This document shows, one piece after another, positions 1-8,262 of a stretch of DNA of 21,248 nt; within the stretch, counting starts at the first letter, position 1; every line of letters starts with the position of its first letter. The position numbers were made by a program, and so were the translations under genes. Below the pieces are notes generated by a model. The model was not told the origin of the DNA. It saw only the letters and a program-made list of their open reading frames with translations, and did no database searches. The stretch comes from Ilumatobacteraceae bacterium (lineage in GTDB: Bacteria; Actinomycetota; Acidimicrobiia; Acidimicrobiales; Ilumatobacteraceae): positions 1 to 21,248 of the forward strand of contig JAIOXC010000009.1 in NCBI GenBank assembly GCA_021741795.1. The letters are read 5' to 3'.

Positions 1-225
1 TTGCGCGCGAACCGTTGTTGGTCGAACAGCCGCTCGAGGTCGCGGTGCCTCTTCGTAGTCGTCCTCAATTTCATCTTCATAGTCATCAGCAACTCGCCGA
101 GGCTGTGGACGTCGCCCTGCTCCGCCACCACGCGCAGCAGGGCGCTCTGTGGCAATTGAAGCGTCGTAGTCATCATAAGCATCATCTGGTCCAAGACCGA
201 GATAGTCCATCGCTCGTCTAAACAT
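1..225 (-). CDS. sepF: SepF cell division protein, N-terminal part (runs off the window)
   Basis: SepF binds the C-terminal tail of FtsZ and tethers the Z-ring to the membrane. In actinobacteria it takes the place of FtsA, which is absent here. Seventy-five codons are visible and the frame is open at the window edge. The protein starts MFRRAMDYLGLGPDD, the amphipathic membrane-targeting helix typical of SepF. A disordered acidic and arginine-rich linker follows (DDYDASIATERP, then DDYEDEIEDDYEE). The globular SepF domain would lie beyond the window. I chose the ATG at 225-223 because AGGAG at 236-232 sits six bases upstream of it; the in-frame ATG at 231 directly abuts that AGGAG. The gene follows yggS after a short gap, as in other actinobacterial ftsZ-yggS-sepF clusters. 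Confidence 0.88.
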   Translation of the reverse strand, partial: MFRRAMDYLGLGPDDAYDDYDASIATERPAARGGGAGRRPQPRRVADDYEDEIEDDYEEAPRPRAAVRPTTVRAQ

Positions 226-231
226 TGACAT

Positions 232-236
232 CTCCT
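232..236 (-). promoter_or_regulatory. Ribosome binding site of sepF (AGGAG)
   Basis: On the minus strand AGGAG lies directly before ATGTCAATG. Its spacing is zero to the first ATG and six bases to the second, so it favours initiation at position 225 rather than 231. Confidence 0.6.
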
Positions 237-254
237 GTAGGTTACAACAACCGA

Positions 255-929
255 CTAGATCGAATGTGGACGCTGGCCGAAAAGCGCCGTTCCCACCCTC
301 ACCAATGTGGAGCCTTCTTCAACCGCGATCTCAACATCGCCCGTCATCCCCATCGACAACTGTTCGACCCCCAGGTCGGTTGCCATCCGCTTGAGTAATG
401 CAAATGCAGCGCGAGTCTTCATTGGGTCCATATCGGTTGGCCCAACAGTCATCAGCCCAGTCACGTCCAATCCCCCCAGTCGGGCTTGACGAACTAGGGC
501 CTCAACCTCAGCTGGGTCACACCCACCTTTATCCATTTCGCTGGTGGTATTGACCTGCACCAGTATTTCGCATCGGCCAGCCGAGGTGCGGGCCATCTGG
601 CGTTTGGAGAGTTCTGTCACCACCGAGGCCCTGTCCACCGATTGCCACACGTCAACAATGTCAAAGAGCGACTTGATCTTGTTGGTTTGCAATTGCCCGA
701 TGAAATGGACGGGCAGTCGATCAAGCCGTGCAACTTGGTGCGACTTGGCGATCAGTTCTTGGGCATAGTTTTCGCCAATTGCCTCACAGCCCGCAAACTT
801 TGCATCGTTCCATGCGTCACTCCCAAAAGTTTTAGTAACGGCAACTATGCCAACCCCAACCCCACCAGCCCGCACGATTCGATCGCGCAGTTCGGCAACA
901 CGAGTTGCTACAAGCGCTTGATTCGTCAT
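255..929 (-). CDS. yggS: YggS/PLPBP family pyridoxal phosphate homeostasis protein
   Basis: This is a single-domain alanine-racemase-fold protein that binds pyridoxal 5'-phosphate and helps balance B6 vitamers and amino acid pools. No catalytic activity is established for the family. It has 224 residues, the usual length. The PLP lysine is expected at K33 in VAVTKTF. Other family motifs are GENYAQEL, HFIGQLQTNK, the VQVNTTSEMDKGG stretch and the phosphate-binding C-terminal segment EEGSTLVRVGTALFGQR. The ATG at 929 is 47 bases after the ftsZ stop, with only a weak GAGGT upstream, and no other in-frame start lies in that gap. It sits between ftsZ and sepF, its normal place in actinobacteria. 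The pgeF-like gene often found between ftsZ and yggS is not here. Confidence 0.93.
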   Translation of the reverse strand: MTNQALVATRVAELRDRIVRAGGVGVGIVAVTKTFGSDAWNDAKFAGCEAIGENYAQELIAKSHQVARLDRLPVHFIGQLQTNKIKSLFDIVDVWQSVDRASVVTELSKRQMARTSAGRCEILVQVNTTSEMDKGGCDPAEVEALVRQARLGGLDVTGLMTVGPTDMDPMKTRAAFALLKRMATDLGVEQLSMGMTGDVEIAVEEGSTLVRVGTALFGQRPHSI

Positions 930-976
930 TATTCGACAGTGACCTCGGTGGCGAACGCGCCAACCATCTGAAGTTG

Positions 977-2080
977 TTACTTTAAAAAGTCTGGTACGTC
1001 AAAGCCGTCAGATGAGTCACGCAATGGATCTTCGCCAGAACCAAACAACTCTTTGATCCGGCTACCACGTTGGTCACCACGCGTATCGGCGCGACCATCA
1101 CCGCGACCCGCAGGTCGCGACATACCCGAATCCGAGCGATCAAAACCCGCTGCGATCACTGTTACTTGCACTTCATCATCAAGTTCATCATTGATAACAG
1201 TGCCGAAAATGATGTTTGCATCCTGGTGTGCAACAGCGTGCACAATCTCGGCTGCAGCATTGAGTTCGAACAAGCCCATGTCTGATGGCCCAGTGATGTT
1301 GAGCAAAATACCGCGCGCGCCCTCGATGGACGACTCGAGCAGTGGCGAGTTAATTGCAGCGGTTGCTGCTGCGATCGCACGATTATCGCCCTTTGCTTTA
1401 CCAGTTCCCATTAGGGCAGTGCCCGCATTTGTCAAAATCATTTTGACGTCCGCAAAGTCGGTGTTGATCAGACCAGGTGTGGTGATCAAGTTGGTAATAC
1501 CTGCAACGCCCTGCAACAACACTTCATCAGCGCGCTTAAAGGCATCGAGCAAACTCGTCTTCTCGGTGGCAACCGACAAGAGTCGTTCGTTCGGAATGAT
1601 GATCAACGTGTCGACCTTGTCACGCAACTTGGCGATACCGGCTTCAGCCTGCATGGCGCGACGACGACCTTCGAAACCAAACGGACGTGTCACGATGCCA
1701 ACGGTCAACGCACCAGCAGCACGAGCGATCTCGGCGATGATTGGCGCTGCACCAGTTCCGGTACCACCGCCTTCGCCGGCAGTAATAAACACCATGTCGG
1801 CGCCGCTCACAATTTCTTCAATGTCACTGCGACTTGCTTCTGCGGCATCTTGACCAATTGCTGGATCACTGCCTGCTCCAAGACCGCGAGTAATCTCGCG
1901 ACCAATGTCAATCTTGAAATCGGCATCGCTCATCAGCAATGCCTGTGCATCGGTGTTTACCGCCACAAATTCGACGCCTCTCAAATTGGAATCGATCATG
2001 CGATTGATGGCGTTGACGCCAGCCCCACCTACTCCAATTACTTTGATAACCGCCAAGAAGTTTTGTGGTGCACCAGCCAT
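977..2080 (-). CDS. ftsZ: Cell division protein FtsZ
   Basis: FtsZ is the tubulin-like GTPase that polymerises into the cytokinetic ring. The 367-residue product has the nucleotide-binding N-terminus VIGVGGAGVNAINRM (residues 14-28), the tubulin signature GEGGGTGTGAAP (102-113) and the T7 loop NTDFAD (206-211) that supplies the catalytic aspartates. The glutamate before the glycine run is the usual actinobacterial form. After the globular domain comes a short hydrophilic linker rich in R, G and D. The last residues, DVPDFLK, are the conserved tail that binds SepF and other partners. AGGAGGAT six bases before the ATG is the strongest ribosome binding site seen in the cluster, matching the need for abundant FtsZ. 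The 105-base gap upstream could hold its own promoter, but I found none convincing. Confidence 0.98.
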   Translation of the reverse strand: MAGAPQNFLAVIKVIGVGGAGVNAINRMIDSNLRGVEFVAVNTDAQALLMSDADFKIDIGREITRGLGAGSDPAIGQDAAEASRSDIEEIVSGADMVFITAGEGGGTGTGAAPIIAEIARAAGALTVGIVTRPFGFEGRRRAMQAEAGIAKLRDKVDTLIIIPNERLLSVATEKTSLLDAFKRADEVLLQGVAGITNLITTPGLINTDFADVKMILTNAGTALMGTGKAKGDNRAIAAATAAINSPLLESSIEGARGILLNITGPSDMGLFELNAAAEIVHAVAHQDANIIFGTVINDELDDEVQVTVIAAGFDRSDSGMSRPAGRGDGRADTRGDQRGSRIKELFGSGEDPLRDSSDGFDVPDFLK

Positions 2081-2086
2081 TGTGTA

Positions 2087-2094
2087 ATCCTCCT
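2087..2094 (-). promoter_or_regulatory. Strong ribosome binding site of ftsZ (AGGAGGAT)
   Basis: AGGAGGAT reads on the minus strand with a six-base spacer (TACACA) to the ftsZ ATG. It is an almost perfect complement of the 16S anti-Shine-Dalgarno sequence. Most other dcw genes here have weak sites or rely on overlap with the preceding gene. Confidence 0.8.
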
Positions 2095-2185
2095 ACGAAG
2101 CGTGAGCGACAACGAAATTGACTCTGTCACAGACGCCGGTTCCTATGTTGGCTACAGGCTAGTTGATCGTTCAGGCTGGCTGTGA

Positions 2186-4459
2186 TCACGACTGAACTAC
2201 TGGGGTCCCCGTCGACACATCAATACTGATGATTGAGTTGACATCTTGGCGGCGCAATAGAACCACCACATTGACAAGTTTGTTGCGCATATCCACTGGA
2301 GTCCCAAAGTTGATAACCGTGCCAGTTTTAAGGGTCATCGTGATCTGCTCAGACCCTGCCACTCCCAGATGTTTGACCATTGGCGCAAGCTCACTGGGCA
2401 ACGACATCGCCAATTGACCTGCTGCTCTATACGCGGCAGCCGAACTAGCCCCCGCCGTCAAATTCGGTCCCGTCCCGTCAATCCACATGTATTGCGTTGG
2501 TCGCCCCTCCACCACACTCAACACCAAACCGTCTTCGTCAATTACACGCGCACGATTATCGACACCGAGAAACCATGCAACGGGAATTCGCTCGTTGATC
2601 TGAATCAATACACGACTTGGAAGGCTTGTTGTAATGCGAGCAGATTTAATCCATGGGTCGCTTTCAAGTCTTTCACTCGCAGTATTGGTGTCGACAGTGA
2701 GCACCGACTTTCCCTTCAGTGAATCAGAAACACTTCTGACCAATGCAGCATCGGCATATTTTGCGCCTTCAACTTGCACGGTTCTCACCGCAACGAGTGG
2801 CGATGCCAAGACAACAAGTGCAACACCAATAAAAAGCACAAGGCCAAGACCTGTCATCACAAGGCGCTTGCGCTTGTTGCCACCAGTAACCTTGCCGACG
2901 AGTTTGCCTAAAAATCGGCGCGAAATGATTAACTCGCCCCACTGAGTGCCAACAATAATTTCGGCGTCTAGGTCTTGTGCAACATCATCATCGGTGATCA
3001 ACACCCGAACCGATGTTGGTGCTTTATGCACCGATTGTGAATCGGTATCCGATGGAAAATCACTTTCGGATGGTTGACGAAAATCTTCGTCCTCAATAAC
3101 GACACGACCTGGCGCAGTCACTGATGCACCTACCGGTACCTCATCCGACACAACAGGCATCGTCACTTCTCGAGTTTTGATGTCGGTTACTGAAGCTATT
3201 ACTGGTTGCTCTTGTGTCGTTGACGTCTCATCACTAAACACCGCGCTCAACTCATCAAGCACTTCTGCCGGCACATCTAACGGGTCTTGAAAATCAGATG
3301 ACGACAAGATTGAAATCGGAATTGATGTGTCGGCTACAACCGATGTGTTCGAGTTGCGTTCAAAAATGTGTTCAAGCCTCACCGTTGCCACACTTGTGTC
3401 CGATTCGCTTGTCAGTACATCGATTAGCGCCGGATCTATCGCAGCATCAAAACCAGCAAGACGAATCTCACTTCGCAAGTCGTATCCCGTTGCATCCTTC
3501 ACCCGACGACGAATCTCGGCCATCACCTGCACTACATCCGACGCCAAGCCACCATCTTCAGACTGAATAAAGTTTGCATGCTTCTCCGAGACGTGCGCTG
3601 TTCCAATACGAAAACCACGCATGCCAATCTGATCAATCAACGCACCAGCCGAAACCTCGCCGGGCACAGGATTAACAAACACCGAGCCAGCATTTTGCCC
3701 ACCAGGTTGATTCTCTCTGCGCCACTTCACAATCTCTGACAACTGATTTTCTGCTGCTTGTGTGTCGGTTGCCCAACCCAAATTGAGGGTTGCCGACAAC
3801 ACCACATGATGATCCGCAATCGCCGAGCCCCTAAACCTCAGGCCTAGATCGACCGCATCAACATGGGCTTCGACACCCCGCAACAGATGAAAAATTCGAG
3901 CCGACACAAGTGATGACGCCATATCAGAACCATGACCACCAGCGTTCATTCGCACTGCGCCACCGATCGTGCCTGGAACACCAACGCCCCACTCAAAACC
4001 CGTTAGTCCGCGATGAACACTTTGCCGAGCGGCTACCGGCAGAGGCACCGATCCGCCGAAAAGCGCAATTGGCTCAACAGCAAGGCCATTGTCTGCATCG
4101 TCGTCACGATCGGGTAGGTCGATGTATTCCAAAAAACTGCCGAATGTGATCGCTAAACCCTGAAACCCGGTGTCGGCAATCAAGATGTTGCTACCCCGCC
4201 CAATTACTAACAACGGAAGATCAACCTGTGCCAAAACGGTGCTAATCGCTTCGAGATCATCTATCGACTCAGCGCGCACATGCAATGCAGCGTTGCCGCC
4301 CACTCGGTAAGTCGTAAATTGCGCAAGCGACACATCGACGTGTGCACGTTTTGCAAACAACTCAGTTGCAAGTAGCAACTCTGCAGCTGTTGCCGGACGC
4401 TTAGATTGTCGAGGTGTGTTCATGGCACTGGCACTAACGCTGGCGCGCTTTGTTGGCAC
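2186..4459 (-). CDS. MurB-FtsQ fusion: UDP-N-acetylenolpyruvoylglucosamine reductase joined to divisome POTRA protein
   Basis: One open frame of 757 codons holds two proteins that are normally separate. Residues about 25-337 are MurB, which reduces UDP-GlcNAc-enolpyruvate to UDP-MurNAc using NADPH and FAD. Its motifs are FTTYRVGGNAAL, VIGRGSNILIAD, GVPGTIGGAVRMNAGG, NAGSVFVNP (catalytic S259) and the terminal acid E331 in SEIRLAGF. Residues about 338-528 are an acidic Ser/Thr-rich linker ending in a basic NKRKR. Residues 533-555 are one membrane helix. From 556 a POTRA domain (VRTVQVEGAKYAD, then DPWIKSARI and PSRVLIQINERIPVA) and a C-terminal beta domain match FtsQ. MurB would face the cytoplasm and FtsQ the outside, which is topologically sensible. 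The start is uncertain: GTG at 4459 overlaps murC by 26 bases, while ATG at 4423 follows the murC stop by 10. Neither has a strong ribosome binding site. I see no stop or obvious frameshift at the junction. Confidence 0.93.
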   Translation of the reverse strand: MPTKRASVSASAMNTPRQSKRPATAAELLLATELFAKRAHVDVSLAQFTTYRVGGNAALHVRAESIDDLEAISTVLAQVDLPLLVIGRGSNILIADTGFQGLAITFGSFLEYIDLPDRDDDADNGLAVEPIALFGGSVPLPVAARQSVHRGLTGFEWGVGVPGTIGGAVRMNAGGHGSDMASSLVSARIFHLLRGVEAHVDAVDLGLRFRGSAIADHHVVLSATLNLGWATDTQAAENQLSEIVKWRRENQPGGQNAGSVFVNPVPGEVSAGALIDQIGMRGFRIGTAHVSEKHANFIQSEDGGLASDVVQVMAEIRRRVKDATGYDLRSEIRLAGFDAAIDPALIDVLTSESDTSVATVRLEHIFERNSNTSVVADTSIPISILSSSDFQDPLDVPAEVLDELSAVFSDETSTTQEQPVIASVTDIKTREVTMPVVSDEVPVGASVTAPGRVVIEDEDFRQPSESDFPSDTDSQSVHKAPTSVRVLITDDDVAQDLDAEIIVGTQWGELIISRRFLGKLVGKVTGGNKRKRLVMTGLGLVLFIGVALVVLASPLVAVRTVQVEGAKYADAALVRSVSDSLKGKSVLTVDTNTASERLESDPWIKSARITTSLPSRVLIQINERIPVAWFLGVDNRARVIDEDGLVLSVVEGRPTQYMWIDGTGPNLTAGASSAAAYRAAGQLAMSLPSELAPMVKHLGVAGSEQITMTLKTGTVINFGTPVDMRNKLVNVVVLLRRQDVNSIISIDVSTGTPVVQS

Positions 4460-5882
4460 GATTACTTTGGCGCGACGAAATCACTTCGTCAGGAAGTTGG
4501 GCAATGTCACCACAGCCCATTGAAATACACAAATCACCAGTTGTGAGAGTAGACGCAAGAAAACTCACAAGATCTTCCCGTTGCGCAATCCACTCAACCC
4601 TCTTACCCGGGTGGTTCTTTTCGATCGCATCGACAACAAGTTTGCCAGTTACGCCAGGTATCGGAGTGGTGCCCGACGAATAGATGTCGGTGACCACAAC
4701 GACGTCGGCATCCCCAAATGCATCTGCATAGGCACTCGACATCACGCTCATCCGATTGAATCGATTGGGCTGAAAGACAGCAACCACTCGACTCCAAATA
4801 TCTGTGGCATCTCGAGCACCGCGCAATACCGCGATAATTTCGTTCGGCAAATGCGCGTAGTCGTCCACAAATGTCGCTCCATCATCGACGCCGCGCATCT
4901 CAAAACGCCGTGCAACGCCGCGAAAGCTGCTCAATGCTTGAGCGGCAACCACGAATTCCACGCCAAGCTCCATCGCCATTGTTAATGCCGCCGTGGCATT
5001 GAGCACATTGTGTTCGCCCCGCAGTGGGAGTTTGACAGATCCAACCAAATCATGTTTATCTGTTGAGCCAGATTGCCTCTCCTCGATATCAAAACGGCTA
5101 CTTCCATCTGCAAGAACCACGTTGACAGCGCGGACATCGGCATTCATGCTCATGCCATAGGTGCGACATGCTTGCTTCGCGGCAATTCTCGTTGCGATTT
5201 TTGCAGTCACAGCATCATCGGCGCACATCACCTTCGGTCCAACAATATTCTTTACATACTGCTCAAAACTTTCAACGATGTTGTCGAAGGTTGCAAAATG
5301 ATCAAGGTGATCAACGTCAACATTCGTCAAAATTGATCCAAAGAGTGGTAACGCCAAGTGTGTTGAATCACTTTCATCTGCTTCGACAACAAGGTGCTTT
5401 CCGTTTCTCCATCCAGCGCCCACATTCAGGCCATGGATGTCACCGCCAATTACAAAACTCGGCTGTAGTCCTGCAGTGGTCAAGACGTGCATCAACATTG
5501 CAGATGTTGTTGTCTTGCCATGAGTGCCAGCCACCGCAACCGATTGCTTGAGTGCGCAAATTGCGCTCAACATCTGGGCTCGGCTGAGAACAGGAATTGA
5601 TTGTGCCGCAGCAGCAACGAGTTCGATGTTGGTTGCAGGAATCGCGGTTGAAGCTGTGACCACATCACAATTCTGCACAACTGTCGCATCATGTCCAACG
5701 ATGATGCTCACGCCGAGCGCGCGCAGACGGTCCAGCACTTCAGATTCGTGAATGTCGCTGCCAGATACTTGATGACCCATCTCGCACAACACTTGGGCAA
5801 TGGCGTTCATGCCGGGGCCACCAATACCAATGACATGAATTCGTCGAGGCGTGCTCAGATCAAAAAATGTGTTTCCGCTCAT
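4434..5882 (-). CDS. murC: UDP-N-acetylmuramate--L-alanine ligase
   Basis: MurC is the cytoplasmic ATP-dependent Mur ligase that adds the first residue, L-alanine, to UDP-MurNAc. It has 482 residues. The N-terminal UDP-binding Rossmann motif is HVIGIGGPGMNAIAQ, with proline and asparagine where many MurC proteins have alanine and serine. The P-loop GTHGKTTT is at 119-126 with K123. The central domain carries EADESD and NVDVDHLDHF, and the C-terminal domain DDYAHLPNEI. Its ATG overlaps the murG stop by four bases (ATGA), and its own TAG lies just before or within the start region of murB-ftsQ. All three are therefore likely translated together. In this order it hands its product on to MurD. 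Confidence 0.97.
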   Translation of the reverse strand: MSGNTFFDLSTPRRIHVIGIGGPGMNAIAQVLCEMGHQVSGSDIHESEVLDRLRALGVSIIVGHDATVVQNCDVVTASTAIPATNIELVAAAAQSIPVLSRAQMLSAICALKQSVAVAGTHGKTTTSAMLMHVLTTAGLQPSFVIGGDIHGLNVGAGWRNGKHLVVEADESDSTHLALPLFGSILTNVDVDHLDHFATFDNIVESFEQYVKNIVGPKVMCADDAVTAKIATRIAAKQACRTYGMSMNADVRAVNVVLADGSSRFDIEERQSGSTDKHDLVGSVKLPLRGEHNVLNATAALTMAMELGVEFVVAAQALSSFRGVARRFEMRGVDDGATFVDDYAHLPNEIIAVLRGARDATDIWSRVVAVFQPNRFNRMSVMSSAYADAFGDADVVVVTDIYSSGTTPIPGVTGKLVVDAIEKNHPGKRVEWIAQREDLVSFLASTLTTGDLCISMGCGDIAQLPDEVISSRQSNRANKARQR

Positions 5883-7033
5883 CGCACTACCGACTCCGCC
5901 ACTTGTTCCACAAGCGCTGCTATCGAACAGTTGCGATGCACTTCGCCAAGTTTTCTCGCTATTTGAGAGATTTGTAAGCGCATCGCATCATCGGCCAATA
6001 ATTCAACTATTTGTTGAACAAAAACATCATGAGTGAGTTTTGACTCTTCAAGCAGCACTGCCCCACCTAGATCACTCAAAGACTTTGCATTTGTGAGTTG
6101 ATGATTCTCGGCTGCATCTTTCCATGGAACCAACACCGAGGCAATGCCAACAGTCGCAATCTCTGCCACCGTTGAGGCACCCGCTCTCGCAACCACCAAA
6201 TCGGCAGCTGCGTAAATGTCATTCATATTGCCGCTGTAAGCAATTCGTTTATACATCATCGAACCATTCGGGTGTCTGATCTCACTCGCCAATTGCTGGC
6301 CTTCCATGTATCTCGACCCGGCAATGTGCAAAATAGCAACATTGGCCAACGATGGGCTCTTCATCTGCGCAACAAGGCTCTCCGTTGCGTGATTCAACAC
6401 AGCCGAGCCAAGGGATCCACCCATCACCACAACGAGTTTTGCGTCGGCGCTAAATCCAAGTCGTACACGTGACGCATCGCGAGAAGCGCCGCGGTCGAGA
6501 TGTCGCAACTCTGCACGCACAGGTGCGCCAGTGAGTTGCGCACGACGCATTGTGCTTGGCATGTGTGCCACAGCAACAGTCGCTGCATACCTGGCCTGCA
6601 TCTTTGTTGCCATTCCTGGTTTGCTGTCATACGAGCAAGTGACCACCGGAATCTTGAGATGGCGGGCCGCTCGACAAATCGGTGCGCTCACATACCCGCC
6701 GACCGAGACCACCACGCGTGGTCGGTGCTGCACCAAAACTTGAGTCGCTAACTGCGTAGCGCGCATCATCGTCGGCAACATTCGCAAATTGCGCTTGATC
6801 TTGGCGATGCTCATGCCGCGCTGAAGTCCGTCAACACTCAAAAACACGCATGCAATACCTGTCTGTGGCACGAGTGTTGTTTCAACGCCGCGATCCGAGC
6901 CTACGTAGAGCAAGGTTTCGCGAGGGTGCCCTGCTTCTACCAACAATTCAATAATTGAGAGCGCGGGAACCACATGCCCACTTGTTGCGCCCCCCGTAAT
7001 CACGGCATAAGTCGTAGGGGCAGGGGCAACCAT
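5879..7033 (-). CDS. murG: UDP-GlcNAc:lipid I N-acetylglucosamine transferase MurG
   Basis: MurG is the peripheral membrane GT-B glycosyltransferase that converts lipid I to lipid II. It has 384 residues. The N-terminal glycine loop is GGATSGHVVPAL (14-25), comparable with the actinobacterial GGGTAGH form. A second glycine loop, GGYVSAP, is at 112-118 and GGSLGS at 205-210. The donor-site segment RAGASTVAEIATVG starts at 283 and ENHQLTNA at 309. The segment that usually reads HEQNxxPGxxN is here CSYDSKPGMATK (133-144), so its histidine, glutamate and asparagine are all replaced. The second glycine loop and donor-site motifs are intact, and no paralogue is visible here, so I still call it MurG. 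It starts four bases after the ftsW stop and overlaps murC by four. Confidence 0.94.
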   Translation of the reverse strand: MVAPAPTTYAVITGGATSGHVVPALSIIELLVEAGHPRETLLYVGSDRGVETTLVPQTGIACVFLSVDGLQRGMSIAKIKRNLRMLPTMMRATQLATQVLVQHRPRVVVSVGGYVSAPICRAARHLKIPVVTCSYDSKPGMATKMQARYAATVAVAHMPSTMRRAQLTGAPVRAELRHLDRGASRDASRVRLGFSADAKLVVVMGGSLGSAVLNHATESLVAQMKSPSLANVAILHIAGSRYMEGQQLASEIRHPNGSMMYKRIAYSGNMNDIYAAADLVVARAGASTVAEIATVGIASVLVPWKDAAENHQLTNAKSLSDLGGAVLLEESKLTHDVFVQQIVELLADDAMRLQISQIARKLGEVHRNCSIAALVEQVAESVVR

Positions 7034-7037
7034 GGCT

Positions 7038-8225
7038 CTACTTCATATTACGTGCAACATTGAGCAAAAGCCCTGAGGCTGCCATCACCATAAACAAAGA
7101 GCTTCCTCCGTACGAAATAAATGGCAAAGTCAAACCCGTTACAGGAAGTGCGCCAATTACTCCACCAATGTTGATCGTTGCTTGAATACACAACCACGTT
7201 GTGATGCCACCTGCAAGAACTGCACCAAATGGATCTCGTGCACGAAGTGCAACTTGAATACCCAGCAATGCAAGCGCCAAAAACAAACCGATCACCAATG
7301 TCGATCCAATCAAACCAAACTCTTCAGCAACAATTGCAAAAATAAAATCACTGTGCGCCAGAGGCACATATCCCCACTTGCCTGTACCACGACCAGCACC
7401 CACGCCGGTGACGCCTCCGTTGGAGATGCTCAAAATTGATTGCCACACCTGATACGCCGAGTGACCTTTATTTCCCTCAAGATCGAGAAACGACAAGAAT
7501 CGCTGCTGCATACGCGAACTTGCAGAAATAGCAACGACCGAGCCCAACGCGGTAAGAGCGCCTATTGTGCCGATCAACCGCATCGGAGTGCCAGCAATAA
7601 ACATGGTTGACAAAATTACGCAGGTAAACACGATAGCTGCACCGAAGTCTTTTTGAATCATGCACAACGCCACGGCTACAAACCACACGGTCACAATCGG
7701 TACAAACGTTCTCTGAACATTTTCAATCTCGTTGCGACGTCGACCGAGAACACTCGCGCAATAGAGCAACACGGCTACCTTCAAAATTTCTGATGGCTGA
7801 AAACGAACAGGACCAATCTCGGCCCATGCGCGCGCCCCGTTAATCGTCACGCCAATCGGGGAAAACGGCAGCAGCATCAAACCAACCGCGATAGCGAGCA
7901 CGTATCTCACCAGCCTGTGCCAAATGTGATACGGCATTCGGTAGGTAACAAGCAACGCAAACAATCCGCACACCGACCATGCCAATTGCTTTCGAAACAT
8001 ATACCAGGCAGATCCACCGTTATTGATCGACACGATCGAAGACGATGACAAGACCATGATCAAGCCGAACACAACGAGCACCGTAATAACGGCAACGATG
8101 CCGTAATACACCTTGCTCGGCACATCGGTTGCGAGTCTGCTTGTTTGTGCCTTACCAGTTCTGTTTAAAACAGCTCGGCGTCTCTCGGCTGGGGTGAGTT
8201 GGTTATCTGCAGAGATCGTTGCCAT
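7038..8225 (-). CDS. ftsW: SEDS-family septal peptidoglycan polymerase FtsW
   Basis: FtsW polymerises lipid II glycan strands at the septum together with its partner class B PBP, FtsI, encoded upstream. The 395-residue protein has about ten hydrophobic helices after a roughly 40-residue cytoplasmic tail. SEDS hallmarks are GARAWAEIGPVRFQPSEI (130-147), HSDFIFAIVAEEFGLIG (291-307, with D293 the likely essential acid) and LPFISYGGSSLF (367-378). Its place between murD and murG is the classical dcw position, which separates it from RodA. The ATG at 8225 has GAGGT seven bases upstream. It lies 37 bases after murD, one of the few real gaps in this part of the operon. Confidence 0.96.
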   Translation of the reverse strand: MATISADNQLTPAERRRAVLNRTGKAQTSRLATDVPSKVYYGIVAVITVLVVFGLIMVLSSSSIVSINNGGSAWYMFRKQLAWSVCGLFALLVTYRMPYHIWHRLVRYVLAIAVGLMLLPFSPIGVTINGARAWAEIGPVRFQPSEILKVAVLLYCASVLGRRRNEIENVQRTFVPIVTVWFVAVALCMIQKDFGAAIVFTCVILSTMFIAGTPMRLIGTIGALTALGSVVAISASSRMQQRFLSFLDLEGNKGHSAYQVWQSILSISNGGVTGVGAGRGTGKWGYVPLAHSDFIFAIVAEEFGLIGSTLVIGLFLALALLGIQVALRARDPFGAVLAGGITTWLCIQATINIGGVIGALPVTGLTLPFISYGGSSLFMVMAASGLLLNVARNMK

Positions 8226-8262
8226 AAATACCTCGTTTACTAGTTCTGTCTGTTTGTTCTGT

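Noticed and set aside
1053..1853. Plus-strand open frame of 266 codons
   Set aside because: It lies wholly antisense to ftsZ, whose motifs are complete. The translated sequence is low in recognisable motifs and looks like a mirror of FtsZ codon usage.
2123..2133. Short palindrome TCTGTCACAGA upstream of ftsZ
   Set aside because: Five-base arms are too short to call an operator by themselves, and no second copy or known regulator site was seen.
2081..2185. Dedicated ftsZ promoter in the 105-base gap
   Set aside because: A GTGACA resembling a -35 and several A/T-rich hexamers exist, but no pair with acceptable spacing stood out. A promoter remains possible.
3400..3600. Sequencing frameshift creating an artificial MurB-FtsQ fusion
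   Set aside because: The frame is continuous on both sides of the MurB end. The acidic linker is long and has no stop, and no homopolymer run marks an obvious error. It can only be settled with other genomes.
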